A DNA stretch of 64,000 nt, taken from assembly GCA_949296855.1 (NCBI GenBank), contig CASFRN010000046.1, forward strand, positions 1-64,000, given 5' to 3'. Position numbers and translations under genes: made by a program. Positions 35,699-44,657 of the stretch are shown piece after piece; position 1 is the first letter of the stretch, and each line of letters opens with the position of its first letter. The notes beneath the pieces are model-generated. The model saw nothing but the letters and a program-made list of their open reading frames with translations. It ran no database searches and was not told the origin of the DNA. The stretch comes from an uncultured Bacteroides sp. (lineage in GTDB: Bacteria; Bacteroidota; Bacteroidia; Bacteroidales; Bacteroidaceae).

Positions 35699-35726
35699 GT
35701 ATTATAATATTAAATGCATTAATAAT

Positions 35727-36299
35727 ATGGATTTTACGTTGATTTTTAAGATTGTACCTATTGTGGTAAATGCGTTAAAAGAATGTCCAGTCAGAAAAAT
35801 GGCTGCTATCGAGTTACGGAATGCTCTTGATATTGGCAATGATATATGTAATGAGGTAAATCCTAGAGAAGGATTGAATAGAATGTTGGGGCATTTAGAA
35901 ACGGCATATAATGTTTACGTTGGTACTATGGGAACATGGGATATTTTAGATTATAAAAAAGTAATGTGGAGGCAAGCTGAAATTCAAAATGAAATTTGTT
36001 TATATATAGCATTGTTACATTATGCGCTTGGAAATCAGAAAAATGTATCGAAATGGTTGATAGGTAGAATGTCGGTAGAGGGACCGTGGCAAGTAAGTTT
36101 GGGTACAGGCTATGATTTGCAAGAGGTGGGGGTGTTGAGTGGAGGAGTTAATTTGGATTTTTATAAAGAACTTTTAAAAGAAGATTATGATGATTTTTAT
36201 GAAAAAGTAGTTGTACCTTCTAATAAAAGAAAACATGAGATAGAAGTGATGGATGAAGGTATGGATGATTATCTTTATTATGAAGCACATAGATTGTAG
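35727..36299 (+). CDS. Unknown soluble protein in the polysaccharide locus
   Basis: This 190-aa protein starts MDFTLIFKIVPIVVNALKEC; an alternative in-frame ATG at 35679 would overlap the preceding gene by 20 bases. The sequence is helical, rich in Trp/Tyr (GTMGTWDILDYKKVMWRQAE), without signal peptide or catalytic motif that I recognise. The DNA is AT-rich like the downstream flippase and unlike the genes before 34.6 kb, so it probably belongs to the transferred variable block. Function unknown. Confidence 0.7.
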   Translation: MDFTLIFKIVPIVVNALKECPVRKMAAIELRNALDIGNDICNEVNPREGLNRMLGHLETAYNVYVGTMGTWDILDYKKVMWRQAEIQNEICLYIALLHYALGNQKNVSKWLIGRMSVEGPWQVSLGTGYDLQEVGVLSGGVNLDFYKELLKEDYDDFYEKVVVPSNKRKHEIEVMDEGMDDYLYYEAHRL

Positions 36300-36340
36300 A
36301 GGAATATTACAGTTTGATTGATATTTATTAGTGACTGATT

Positions 36341-37858
36341 TTGAATTCAAAAATAGTTAGAAATACAATGTTTTTATACTTCCGTATGTTATTAAATATG
36401 GGAGTAACATTCTATACAAGCCGTATTGTTTTACAAGTTTTAGGGGTAGAAGATTATGGTATTTATAATGTTGTAGGAGGCTTAATAATTATCTTTTCTT
36501 TTCTTAATACAGCTATGTCAAATTCGACGCAGCGTTTCCTTACGTTCGAATTAGGGCAGAAAGCTGATATTTGTAGGTTGAGTAAAATTTTTTCTACCAG
36601 CGTAAATATTCATTTTTTAATAGCGTTGATTATTTTAATTGTAGGGGAAACGATTGGACTTTATTTTTTGAATGTTTATATGACGATTCCTATTGAGAGG
36701 ATGGGGGCTGCAAATATAGTGTATCAATGTTCATTATGGTCTTGTTGTTTGGGAATAATAGCATTGCCTTATAATGCGATTATTATTTCGTACGAACGGA
36801 TGAATATATTTGCTTATGTCTCTATTCTTGATGTTATGCTAAAATTGATAGTAGCTTATGTTTTATATATTGTGACATTTGATAAATTAATAGTCTATGC
36901 ATTGTTAATGTTAATGGCATCTGTTGTATCTCCTGTTGTTTATGTATGGTATGATTATCGTCATTTTCGAGAAAGTCGCTATAAATATGTGAAGGATATG
37001 TCTTTATTTAAAGAAATGTGTGGTTTTGCAGGATGGAATATGATAGGGAATTGGGCGTACATTGGCTTTACTCAAGGATTAAATATATTGTTAAATGTAT
37101 TTTTTGGGCCAACAATAAATGCGGCACGTGGTATAGCAGTGCAATTACAAGGTGCTATAGGACAATTTTCTCGAAATTTTCAGATGGCTGTGAATCCTCA
37201 GATAACTAAAAAATATGCTGTGAATGATTTGCAAGAGATGCATTCATTGGTATTTATAAGCTCAAAGTATTCATTTTTCCTCTTGTTTTTAATCGCTTTA
37301 CCAATTCTTTTCCAGGCAGAGAATGTTTTAAAATGGTGGTTAGTGACTGTTCCTGATAAAACAGTCATTTTTCTTAAAATAATAGTTTGTATCAGTATGA
37401 TTGATGTTTTGGCTAATCCTCTAAATATAGCAGCTCAGGCTACAGGGAAAATAAAATGGTATCAGATATTTGAAGGAGGAACTTTGTTAATGATTGTTCC
37501 TGTTTCGTATTGTGTTTTATGTTTCTGTCATATACCTGAGATTGTTTTTATAGTACATTTGATAGTAGCCATTATGGTTCAATACATTCGTCTTTTATTA
37601 TTAAGAAAAATGATAGCTTTGTCTTTGGTTCTTTATTTGAAGAAAGTTATTTATAGGATATTTTTAGTTGTATTTTTTACAGTAATTAGCTTATACGGAT
37701 TAGAATATTTGTTGCATTCTTTGATGGATAATTTTTTTGTATGTTCTTTGATATGCGTTTCTTTTACAGCGATGTATATATATGTATGTGGATTGACTTC
37801 TTTTGAGAAGAAGTTTTTTGTTACAAAGTTAATATTAATATTTTCTAAGCATCGTTGA
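36341..37858 (+). CDS. Polysaccharide flippase (Wzx-like, MOP superfamily)
   Basis: This 505-aa protein has about 12-14 membrane helices. The N-terminus IVRNTMFLYFRMLLNMGVTFYTSRIVLQVLGVEDYGIYNVVGG is the standard Bacteroides Wzx beginning. It flips lipid-linked repeat units across the inner membrane. Start: the conserved N-terminus needs residues before the first ATG (36368), and a TTG at 36341 supplies them, so I take TTG as the start. The DNA is strongly AT-rich. It is followed at 3 bases by a glycosyltransferase. Confidence 0.93.
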   Translation: MNSKIVRNTMFLYFRMLLNMGVTFYTSRIVLQVLGVEDYGIYNVVGGLIIIFSFLNTAMSNSTQRFLTFELGQKADICRLSKIFSTSVNIHFLIALIILIVGETIGLYFLNVYMTIPIERMGAANIVYQCSLWSCCLGIIALPYNAIIISYERMNIFAYVSILDVMLKLIVAYVLYIVTFDKLIVYALLMLMASVVSPVVYVWYDYRHFRESRYKYVKDMSLFKEMCGFAGWNMIGNWAYIGFTQGLNILLNVFFGPTINAARGIAVQLQGAIGQFSRNFQMAVNPQITKKYAVNDLQEMHSLVFISSKYSFFLLFLIALPILFQAENVLKWWLVTVPDKTVIFLKIIVCISMIDVLANPLNIAAQATGKIKWYQIFEGGTLLMIVPVSYCVLCFCHIPEIVFIVHLIVAIMVQYIRLLLLRKMIALSLVLYLKKVIYRIFLVVFFTVISLYGLEYLLHSLMDNFFVCSLICVSFTAMYIYVCGLTSFEKKFFVTKLILIFSKHR

Positions 37859-37861
37859 ATT

Positions 37862-38728
37862 ATGGGAAATGAAGTGTCACCTTTAATATCTATTATTATT
37901 CCGCTGTATAATAAGGGGAAAAATATTGAATCTACAATTGCGTCTGCCTTATCTCAAAATTATAAAAAAATAGAAATTATAATAGTTGATGATGGTAGTA
38001 CTGATAATAGTGCTGATATTGTAAAAGCCATTAATGATTCACGAATCAGGTATTTTTATAAAATTAATGGTGGCGTTAGTTCTGCAAGAAATTATGGTGT
38101 CCAAAAAGCTAATGGTGAGTGGGTTTTATTTTTGGATGCGGATGATATTCTGTTGCCAAATTGCTTAAGTACGTTGTATGATGTTGTGCTTTCTTGCAAT
38201 CAATATTTGGATGTTGTAGCAGGAAACTATTATCGGGTAATTGGTGAAAAACGAAAATTGTATAATAATGGGAAATATCAAGGGATAGTACCTGATAATT
38301 TTAAATGGTATTTTTTTAATAAATTCTCAATGAGAACTGGATGTGTTCTTATTCGAAAGGAAATCATGGATAAGTATCCATTTAATGAATCATTATCACG
38401 ATATGAAGATTTAGAATTGATTTTACGAATTCTTAAATCAGCTGTGGTATATACAATACCTGATGTCGTATTTGAGTATCGTTGTGATAATAATGCTTTA
38501 AGTAAGGCAATTGTAGAAAATAGATTTAAGGATTTTACGTTTTCAATGGATTTTCAAAATAGGACATTTTGGGAACGTTGCAAATTAGGGGAACTCTTAT
38601 TTCTGGCTTCATATGCTTATCCACAGAATGTTTTTGAATTAAAGAAAAAATATGGTCTCTTTTATGTTTATAGATATGTATCCGATATTATAAAGAAATT
38701 TTATAAATTATATTTTCTTTTGCGATGA
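37862..38728 (+). CDS. Glycosyltransferase family 2
   Basis: This 288-aa GT-A enzyme has ISIIIPLYNKGKNIE near the N-terminus, VDDGSTDNS, and the metal-binding FLDADD (about residue 91). YEDLELILRILK is the usual acceptor-side acidic motif. There is no membrane helix. It adds one sugar to the lipid-linked repeat unit at the cytoplasmic face; donor and linkage cannot be told. It lies 3 bases after wzx and overlaps the acetyltransferase ATG by 4 bases (ATGA). Confidence 0.93.
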   Translation: MGNEVSPLISIIIPLYNKGKNIESTIASALSQNYKKIEIIIVDDGSTDNSADIVKAINDSRIRYFYKINGGVSSARNYGVQKANGEWVLFLDADDILLPNCLSTLYDVVLSCNQYLDVVAGNYYRVIGEKRKLYNNGKYQGIVPDNFKWYFFNKFSMRTGCVLIRKEIMDKYPFNESLSRYEDLELILRILKSAVVYTIPDVVFEYRCDNNALSKAIVENRFKDFTFSMDFQNRTFWERCKLGELLFLASYAYPQNVFELKKKYGLFYVYRYVSDIIKKFYKLYFLLR

Positions 38729-39381
38729 AACTAATTTGGCTATTGAAACGGAAATTATGTAACTATTTCCCTTTTAGACTTTATCAAATATATATCAGGC
38801 TGAAAAATATATTTAGTACACCTGCGTTTGGTTATTGTTCTGCATCGACTCAAATTGGTTATCCTTTTCTTGCGACAAAGCCAAAGAATGTCTTCTTATA
38901 TGAATATACTCGAATTAATCCAGGAGCAAAGATTATTATTTATACTGGAAAATTTAAATTGAAGAAATATTCTGAGATTGCTTATGGTTGTACGATAATT
39001 ACAGGTAATCATACACCTACTGTTGGGATTCCTCAATATGTGTTAGGGCATAGTCATATCAATGACAGAGAAAACGATGTGATTGTTGAAGAAGATGTTT
39101 GGATAGGAGCAAATGTTACATTGTTATCAGGATGTCATATTGGTCGAGGTTGTGTAATTGGAGCTTGTTCTTTAGTTAATAAAGAAATTCCTCCATATGC
39201 AGTTGTGGTTGGTATTCCAGCTCGTATAATAGCCTCAAAATTTAGTATTGAGCAGATATTGAAGCATGAAGCAAAGCTTTATCCATTTAATGAACGTTTT
39301 AATCGTGATTATTTGGAAAATTTATTTTCTACTTATTATAAAGAAATGCGTAGTATTGGTGTAGATTCATTTGATATATGA
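38725..39381 (+). CDS. Left-handed beta-helix O-acetyltransferase
   Basis: This 218-aa protein has hexapeptide repeats (IVEEDVWIGANVTLLSGCHIGRGCVIGACSLV region split over about residues 130-165) and the catalytic-type ITGNHTP with His around residue 92. The C-terminal IPPYAVVVGIPARII is typical of the CatB/WbbJ group. It would acetylate a sugar of the repeat unit with acetyl-CoA. It overlaps both neighbours by 4 bases, in a tightly coupled operon. Confidence 0.9.
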   Translation: MKLIWLLKRKLCNYFPFRLYQIYIRLKNIFSTPAFGYCSASTQIGYPFLATKPKNVFLYEYTRINPGAKIIIYTGKFKLKKYSEIAYGCTIITGNHTPTVGIPQYVLGHSHINDRENDVIVEEDVWIGANVTLLSGCHIGRGCVIGACSLVNKEIPPYAVVVGIPARIIASKFSIEQILKHEAKLYPFNERFNRDYLENLFSTYYKEMRSIGVDSFDI

Positions 39382-40646
39382 AATTTTTTTGGAATAAATA
39401 CCTTGTTTTTTTATTGTCATTTTTTCAACCAATGATAATAAATATAGGTGGTGAAGTATCTCCTAGTTTCCTTTTTATATTATTTTCATCACCTTTTTGG
39501 ATACAAGAACTGAAATTTAAGCATGATAGAATTTTACAGTATTTTGCAATTTTATTTGGCTTACTTTTAGCTGTGCAATTTGTTTGGATTCCTTTTGCTC
39601 ATACAACTTTATTTATTCAAATAAAGGGAATAATGGTTACAGTTTCAGGACTGACATATTTTGTATATTTTTATTTAGTTATGAGGAAAAATCCAAAAGT
39701 GGTTAAGTGGATTGTTTTGGGGGAATTTTTAGCCTCTTTTGTTTTTATGAATGTATTAGTAGAAAGAGAAGGAAGTGAGTTTGGATTTTGGAAATTTCAA
39801 TTAATGCCTCGATTGGTTATTTCGGTAATACTTGTATTTTTGTGGTTTGTGAAATTTTATTGGATACAAAAAATAGCTCCTTTTTTATTGATTGGAATTG
39901 GAATATTAGGATTAGCAACTGGGGCACGAAGTACTGGTTTAGTAGCTTTAATAACTGGAATGTTGACATTGAGTTTACAACAGAAAGAATATTTTCAGAT
40001 AAAAAATGTAAAAACATACCTTATTATTAGTATTGTTCTTCTTTATATTGCTTATGCTTTTATTTATGTACCTAATGTTTTAAATGGAACGATACAAGCT
40101 GGAAACACAGAACAATTAAAAAGAACTGATAATCCGTATAATCCTCTCAATTTGTTGAAATTAGGGCGTACGGATGCAATAATTCCTTTTGTAGCGTTTG
40201 CAGATAAACCAATAACAGGATGGGGATATTTTACAAGAGATCCTAATTTTAAATATAGAAAATTGCAAATAAAAGAAATGTCTTCAATTGAAGAAATGGC
40301 TTCAATGCATATAGAAATAGGTCGTCATTATAATATACCGGGGCATAGTGTTTGGGGATATTATTCTTGTTCTTATGGAATAATAGCTTTTGTGACCATA
40401 TTTCTAATAATTATAAGGACTTGGCAATATGCTTATAGGTCTTTTAATCAACAGAATTGTTGGCTCTTATATAGAAATTTTTTACTTGTAGATTTTACAT
40501 GGAATGTTATATTTTCTCCAATGGCTCATTTTAAAACATTACCAATGTCTATAGCTATAATATTGGTATTGTCCACTTTAAGGAATCGTCAAATTTGGAG
40601 TAGAAAAGAAAAATTGTATAATGATTCAGCAAATGTAATAAGATAA
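39378..40646 (+). CDS. Polysaccharide polymerase (Wzy-like, O-antigen ligase fold)
   Basis: This 422-aa protein has about 11 membrane helices and a large periplasmic loop in the second half (about 225-315), where TGWGYFTRDPN and IPGHSVWGYYSCSYG recall the Wzy_C/O-antigen ligase region. Polymerases join repeat units in the periplasm. Sequence similarity in this class is weak, so the call rests on topology and its place beside wzx. ATG overlaps the acetyltransferase stop by 4 bases. After it comes a 239-base AT-rich gap with no gene. Confidence 0.8.
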   Translation: MKFFWNKYLVFLLSFFQPMIINIGGEVSPSFLFILFSSPFWIQELKFKHDRILQYFAILFGLLLAVQFVWIPFAHTTLFIQIKGIMVTVSGLTYFVYFYLVMRKNPKVVKWIVLGEFLASFVFMNVLVEREGSEFGFWKFQLMPRLVISVILVFLWFVKFYWIQKIAPFLLIGIGILGLATGARSTGLVALITGMLTLSLQQKEYFQIKNVKTYLIISIVLLYIAYAFIYVPNVLNGTIQAGNTEQLKRTDNPYNPLNLLKLGRTDAIIPFVAFADKPITGWGYFTRDPNFKYRKLQIKEMSSIEEMASMHIEIGRHYNIPGHSVWGYYSCSYGIIAFVTIFLIIIRTWQYAYRSFNQQNCWLLYRNFLLVDFTWNVIFSPMAHFKTLPMSIAIILVLSTLRNRQIWSRKEKLYNDSANVIR

Positions 40647-40885
40647 ATAATTGAAAGTTAGACTATATAGCTAAAATTCAATGTGATAATTTAATTTCTT
40701 AAAGTAGGAGGATTTGGTAAAATATTGATATGTTTAAATCTATAAATTATTGGAAATTAAAGATATAAATATAATAAATCACTGAGTAATTATAATTTAT
40801 AGAAATTGTGCATTATTTTTTGCTATAGAAGATAGTTTTTCGATTTTGAATATGCTTTTTAAGAGTAATTTAAATATTTTATGTT

Positions 40886-41767
40886 GTGAATGATATGAAA
40901 TCTCCAAAAATCATTGCAGAAATCGGTTGCAATCACAAGGGTGATATGGCAATCGCAAAAGAGATGATTATGACTGCTGCCACTTATTGCAAGGTGGATG
41001 TGGTCAAGTTCCAGAAACGTTGCAACAAAGAACTGTTGACTCCGGAAGAATACAATGCTCCGCATCCTCATCCGGAAAATTCCTACGGAAAGACATACGG
41101 TGAGCACCGGGAATTCTTGGAGTTCAACCTTGACCAGCACCACCAGTTGCAGGAATGGTGCAGGGAATATGGCGTGGAATATTCCACTTCTGTATGGGAC
41201 ATCACCTCCGCCAAGGAGATCTGTACACTGCATCCCAATCTGATCAAAGTGCCTTCCGCCTGCAACCTGAACAAAGGTTTGTTGGAATACCTGTGCGATA
41301 ACTTCGGCGGTGAAATCCATTTGTCTTTCGGCATGACTACCCGTGATGAGGAAGAACAAATCATCCGTTTCTTCGAATCAAAAGGGCGCAACAAGGATTT
41401 GGTGATTTATGATTGCACATCGGGTTATCCTGTACCTTTCGAAGATATTTGTCTGCTTGAAATCACCCGTTTGCGTGAACTGTATGCTGATTGTGTAAAG
41501 TCCATCGGTTTTTCCGGGCATCATTTAGGCATAGCTGTAGACTGTGCAGCTGTAGCTCTCGGTGCAGAATGGATAGAACGTCACTATACGCTCGACCGTA
41601 CTTGGAAAGGTACAGACCATGCGGCTTCGCTCGAACCGGACGGAGTACGTAAATTAGCTCGTGACTGCCGTGCCGTAGCGAAAGCGTTGACTTATAAGAA
41701 AGAGGATATTCTTGATATAGAGAAAGTGCAGAGAAACAAATTGAAGAAAAATCAAGTGAAATGGTAA
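40886..41767 (+). CDS. Nonulosonic acid synthase (NeuB family) without SAF domain
   Basis: This 293-aa protein is the NeuB TIM barrel: EIGCNHKGDM, VDVVKFQKR, KVPSACNLN, LSFGM, IGFSGHHLG and ERHYTLDRTWKGTDHAASLEP follow the sialic acid synthase pattern. The family condenses phosphoenolpyruvate with a hexosamine or mannose (or its 6-phosphate) to make a nine-carbon acid. It stops where the C-terminal antifreeze-like (SAF) domain would begin; usual NeuB is about 345 aa. KDN-type synthases may be alike. Either GTG 40886 or ATG 40895 is the start. Base composition is richer in GC than the genes just before. Overlaps the next gene by 7 bases. Confidence 0.88.
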   Translation: MNDMKSPKIIAEIGCNHKGDMAIAKEMIMTAATYCKVDVVKFQKRCNKELLTPEEYNAPHPHPENSYGKTYGEHREFLEFNLDQHHQLQEWCREYGVEYSTSVWDITSAKEICTLHPNLIKVPSACNLNKGLLEYLCDNFGGEIHLSFGMTTRDEEEQIIRFFESKGRNKDLVIYDCTSGYPVPFEDICLLEITRLRELYADCVKSIGFSGHHLGIAVDCAAVALGAEWIERHYTLDRTWKGTDHAASLEPDGVRKLARDCRAVAKALTYKKEDILDIEKVQRNKLKKNQVKW

Positions 41768-42918
41768 TCGCATTCATACCTGTAAGGGGTGGTAGCAAGT
41801 CTATCCCTCTTAAAAACATCAAGCTGTTCTGCGGCAAACCTTTGGTCTGTTGGAATATCGAGGCATTGGAACAATGCCAAGAAGTGGACGAAATTATTGT
41901 TGCTACTGATTCGGATCAAATAGAAGAGACGGTAATATCCCGATATTATAATAAGACTAAAGTATATCGGCGTTCTGCCGAGAATGCTTGTGATACGGCA
42001 AGTACGGAAAGTGTGATGTTAGAATACATTCGTTATGCACAGCTTTCTGCGGATGATATCTTTATGTTGGTTCAGGCTACATCCCCACTGACAGAAACCA
42101 TTCATTTTATGGAAGCGTTGGATATGTATAGCAAAGGTGAATACGATTCCATCCTTACCTGTGTACGCAATTTCCGTTTCTTTTGGAATGAGGACGGCAC
42201 AAGCATGAACTACGATTACAAGAACCGTCCCCGCAGACAGAACTTCTCAGGTATGCTGATGGAGAACGGTGCCTTCTATATTAATAAGGTAGGAAGCATC
42301 CTTAAATCAGGCAACCGCCTCAGCGGACATATCGGCATTTACGAAATGCCGGAGTACACTGCAACGGAGATAGACGAGCCTGATGATTGGATTGTTCTGG
42401 AGAACTTGATGCGTAAACACATCTTGTCTAAACGCAAAGAAACGAAAAAGCCCATCAAGCTTTTCTTATGCGATGTAGACGGAACGTTGACAGACGGAGG
42501 TATGTATTATTCCGAGAACGGGGATGAATTGAAGAAGTTTAATACTCGTGACGGCATGGGATTCCAGTTGCTTCGTGAAGCTGGTATAAAGACAGGTATC
42601 ATCACTTCGGAAAACACTAAAATAGTGGAAAACCGCGCAAAGAAGTTGAAAGTGGATTTCTTGTATCAGGGTAAACGGAATGGTGGAAAGCTGGCTGTCG
42701 CTAAAGAGATATGTGGACAGCTTGGCATTTCATTAAATGAAGTGGCTTATATTGGAGATGACGTAAATTGTATGGAGTTGCTTGAAACTGTTGGTGTTAA
42801 AGCTTGTCCGGCTGATGCTGTTGAAGAAATTAAGAAAATGCAAGATATAAAAATAATGGATGAGTGTGGTGGTAATGGAGTCGTTCGGGAATTTATTAAT
42901 CAAATATTAAATAAATAA
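41761..42918 (+). CDS. Fused CMP-nonulosonate cytidylyltransferase and HAD phosphatase
   Basis: This 385-aa protein has two enzymes. Residues 1-220 form a CMP-sialate synthetase (NeuA): IPVRGGSKSIPLKNIK binds CTP, and LVQATSPL follows. Residues 235-385 form a KdsC-like HAD phosphatase with DVDGTLTDG (Asp238 and Asp240), IITSEN and GDDVNC. The pair could remove the 9-phosphate of a newly made nonulosonic acid and then activate it as CMP-sugar. In B. thetaiotaomicron the KDN pathway uses separate genes for synthase, phosphatase and CMP-KDN synthetase; here two are joined. Mammalian CMAS has the same domain order. Overlaps both neighbours. Confidence 0.9.
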   Translation: MVIAFIPVRGGSKSIPLKNIKLFCGKPLVCWNIEALEQCQEVDEIIVATDSDQIEETVISRYYNKTKVYRRSAENACDTASTESVMLEYIRYAQLSADDIFMLVQATSPLTETIHFMEALDMYSKGEYDSILTCVRNFRFFWNEDGTSMNYDYKNRPRRQNFSGMLMENGAFYINKVGSILKSGNRLSGHIGIYEMPEYTATEIDEPDDWIVLENLMRKHILSKRKETKKPIKLFLCDVDGTLTDGGMYYSENGDELKKFNTRDGMGFQLLREAGIKTGIITSENTKIVENRAKKLKVDFLYQGKRNGGKLAVAKEICGQLGISLNEVAYIGDDVNCMELLETVGVKACPADAVEEIKKMQDIKIMDECGGNGVVREFINQILNK

Positions 42919-43748
42919 TGCTGTTAAGTGTATTGATTGTAAATTATAATAGTGGGAAATTTTTAGAAAAAGCCATTCGTTCTGTTATTAATCAAAAGTG
43001 TGAGGATTGTGAATTATTGCTTGTAGACGGTGGAAGTACGGATAATAGCCTTTCTATCATAAACAAGTATACAAAGTATATCAGTTGGTGGATTTCAGAA
43101 AAAGATAGAGGACAAAGTGATGCTTTTAATAAAGGCTTTGCACATGCTCAAGGCAAATATTTAATGTGGTTGAATGCTGATGATTTACTATTATCTAATT
43201 CTTTGACTGTTATATGCAATTATTTAAGGAGATATCCTAAAACTCATTGGTTGACCTTTAATACTCTTATTATTAATAAAGATGATGAGGTTATAACGGC
43301 GATATATGGCAATAAATGGAATGCATTTTGTGCCAAATATTATGGTCCTCAGGTTGATAGTGCTACGTCAGTGTTTAGTAAAGAATTGTATTTGAAATCT
43401 TTGGGTTTTGATTTACGTTTTAAATATGCGATGGATATCGATTTGTGGCTTCAATTTATAAATTTAGGAGTTTATTATGAAAGATTGAATTACTTTGTTT
43501 ATGCTTTTCGCATACATGAAGAATCAAAAACAGCTTCAGGAGGATATAAATGTAAGCCTAATCAAGAACGTATTGTCCAAAGTCGGCAAATTCAGTTGAA
43601 AAATCATTTTCATCCTAATAAATTAGGTTGGTTTATTGCTATGATTATAAAGTTGTTTTCAACAAAATTATTGAGTGTGATAAAAACATATTTATGGAAA
43701 AGGAAAAATGTAATAGAAATCAATCAAAAAGTTCCGTATTCATTGTAA
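42918..43748 (+). CDS. Glycosyltransferase family 2 (WcaA-like)
   Basis: This 276-aa GT-A enzyme has LLSVLIVNYNSGKFLEKAI, LVDGGSTDNS, ISEKDRGQSDAFNKG and WLNADD (metal-binding). The last is typical of WcaA-type transferases. ATG shares one base with the preceding stop (TAATG). The 3' end is overlapped by 55 bases by the next gene. The DNA turns AT-rich again here. Confidence 0.92.
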   Translation: MLLSVLIVNYNSGKFLEKAIRSVINQKCEDCELLLVDGGSTDNSLSIINKYTKYISWWISEKDRGQSDAFNKGFAHAQGKYLMWLNADDLLLSNSLTVICNYLRRYPKTHWLTFNTLIINKDDEVITAIYGNKWNAFCAKYYGPQVDSATSVFSKELYLKSLGFDLRFKYAMDIDLWLQFINLGVYYERLNYFVYAFRIHEESKTASGGYKCKPNQERIVQSRQIQLKNHFHPNKLGWFIAMIIKLFSTKLLSVIKTYLWKRKNVIEINQKVPYSL

Positions 43749-44650
43749 CCCGTCCAATTCAATATATTAATGTATTGAATATTCCAAGAGTTAATGACTC
43801 TAATCGTGTTCGTGTTTTGATATTAGTGAATAGTTTTAATGGATATGAAGATATAATAAAACATTCACAAGATGCTTTTTGGTTTAAAATAATCGTAGCA
43901 TCTTCTGTTTATAAAGCGATTGATTGGGTTATTAAATCTCAATCGTCAATAGATTCTTTGTATTTATTTTCGGATTATGGTATTAGAATCCATTTGAAAT
44001 TGAATCGATTGCATAATGTATCCATTTTTTTGTATGAAGAAGGTGTTGCTACATACAACCGCTCTTTTAGTTCCGGTTTTGGAATACGTTCATTGCTTTT
44101 TAAAATTTGCGATAGAAGTCTTTTTTCAGGTTGTTATATAGGAAATTATCCTAATCTCAAAGGTATTTATGTATATAATGTTAAATTGTTTCGTCAATTA
44201 AAACCTTTTTGTAGTCATCCAGTATATACTTTTGAAAAGAATTTTTTTGAAAATATTAGGACGAATGAAAGAATAGCTTTCTTGGTCTATAAAGAAAATA
44301 TAGATTATTTGACGGGGAAAAATGTTTTGCTGTATTTGTCAGATTGGAATTATGATTCAAAAATCATTGACATTTGTTTACAATATCATGATTATATCAA
44401 AATATTAAAGCCACACCCTCATTTGAATAGTGATGATAAATTTGACAATTTATTTGATATAAAAATAGATAGTAAATTTATCGCTGAAACCCTTATTGTT
44501 ACAATATTACAAAAAGCAAAAAGTTTAATTGTTGTGCATAATAATTCTTCAGTAATCTTACATTTCTTGACGAATCCCATTTTTCATGATATTAATTTGC
44601 ATAAAACTTTTTGGTTTCAAGAAATATGTGATGTAGCTAAATCTATGTAA
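43694..44650 (+). CDS. Candidate sialyltransferase (GT52/polysialyltransferase-like)
   Basis: This 318-aa protein starts MEKEKCNRNQSKSSVFIVTR; the frame is open 66 bases further up inside the previous gene, without clear support. IVTRPIQYINVLN at the N-terminus, YEEGVATYN in the middle and ILKPHPHL with IVVHNNSSVILHFL near the end resemble the GT-B pattern of bacterial sialyltransferases of families 52 and related polysialyltransferases (E/DEG motif, HP motif, SS motif). That fits two genes upstream making a CMP-nonulosonic acid. Similarity is by motif only, so donor sugar is inferred. Confidence 0.6.
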   Translation: MEKEKCNRNQSKSSVFIVTRPIQYINVLNIPRVNDSNRVRVLILVNSFNGYEDIIKHSQDAFWFKIIVASSVYKAIDWVIKSQSSIDSLYLFSDYGIRIHLKLNRLHNVSIFLYEEGVATYNRSFSSGFGIRSLLFKICDRSLFSGCYIGNYPNLKGIYVYNVKLFRQLKPFCSHPVYTFEKNFFENIRTNERIAFLVYKENIDYLTGKNVLLYLSDWNYDSKIIDICLQYHDYIKILKPHPHLNSDDKFDNLFDIKIDSKFIAETLIVTILQKAKSLIVVHNNSSVILHFLTNPIFHDINLHKTFWFQEICDVAKSM

Positions 44651-44657
44651 ATTAATT

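Noticed and set aside
43628..43693. Earlier start for the candidate sialyltransferase
   Set aside because: It would extend the overlap with the preceding glycosyltransferase to 121 bases and adds residues without family resemblance.
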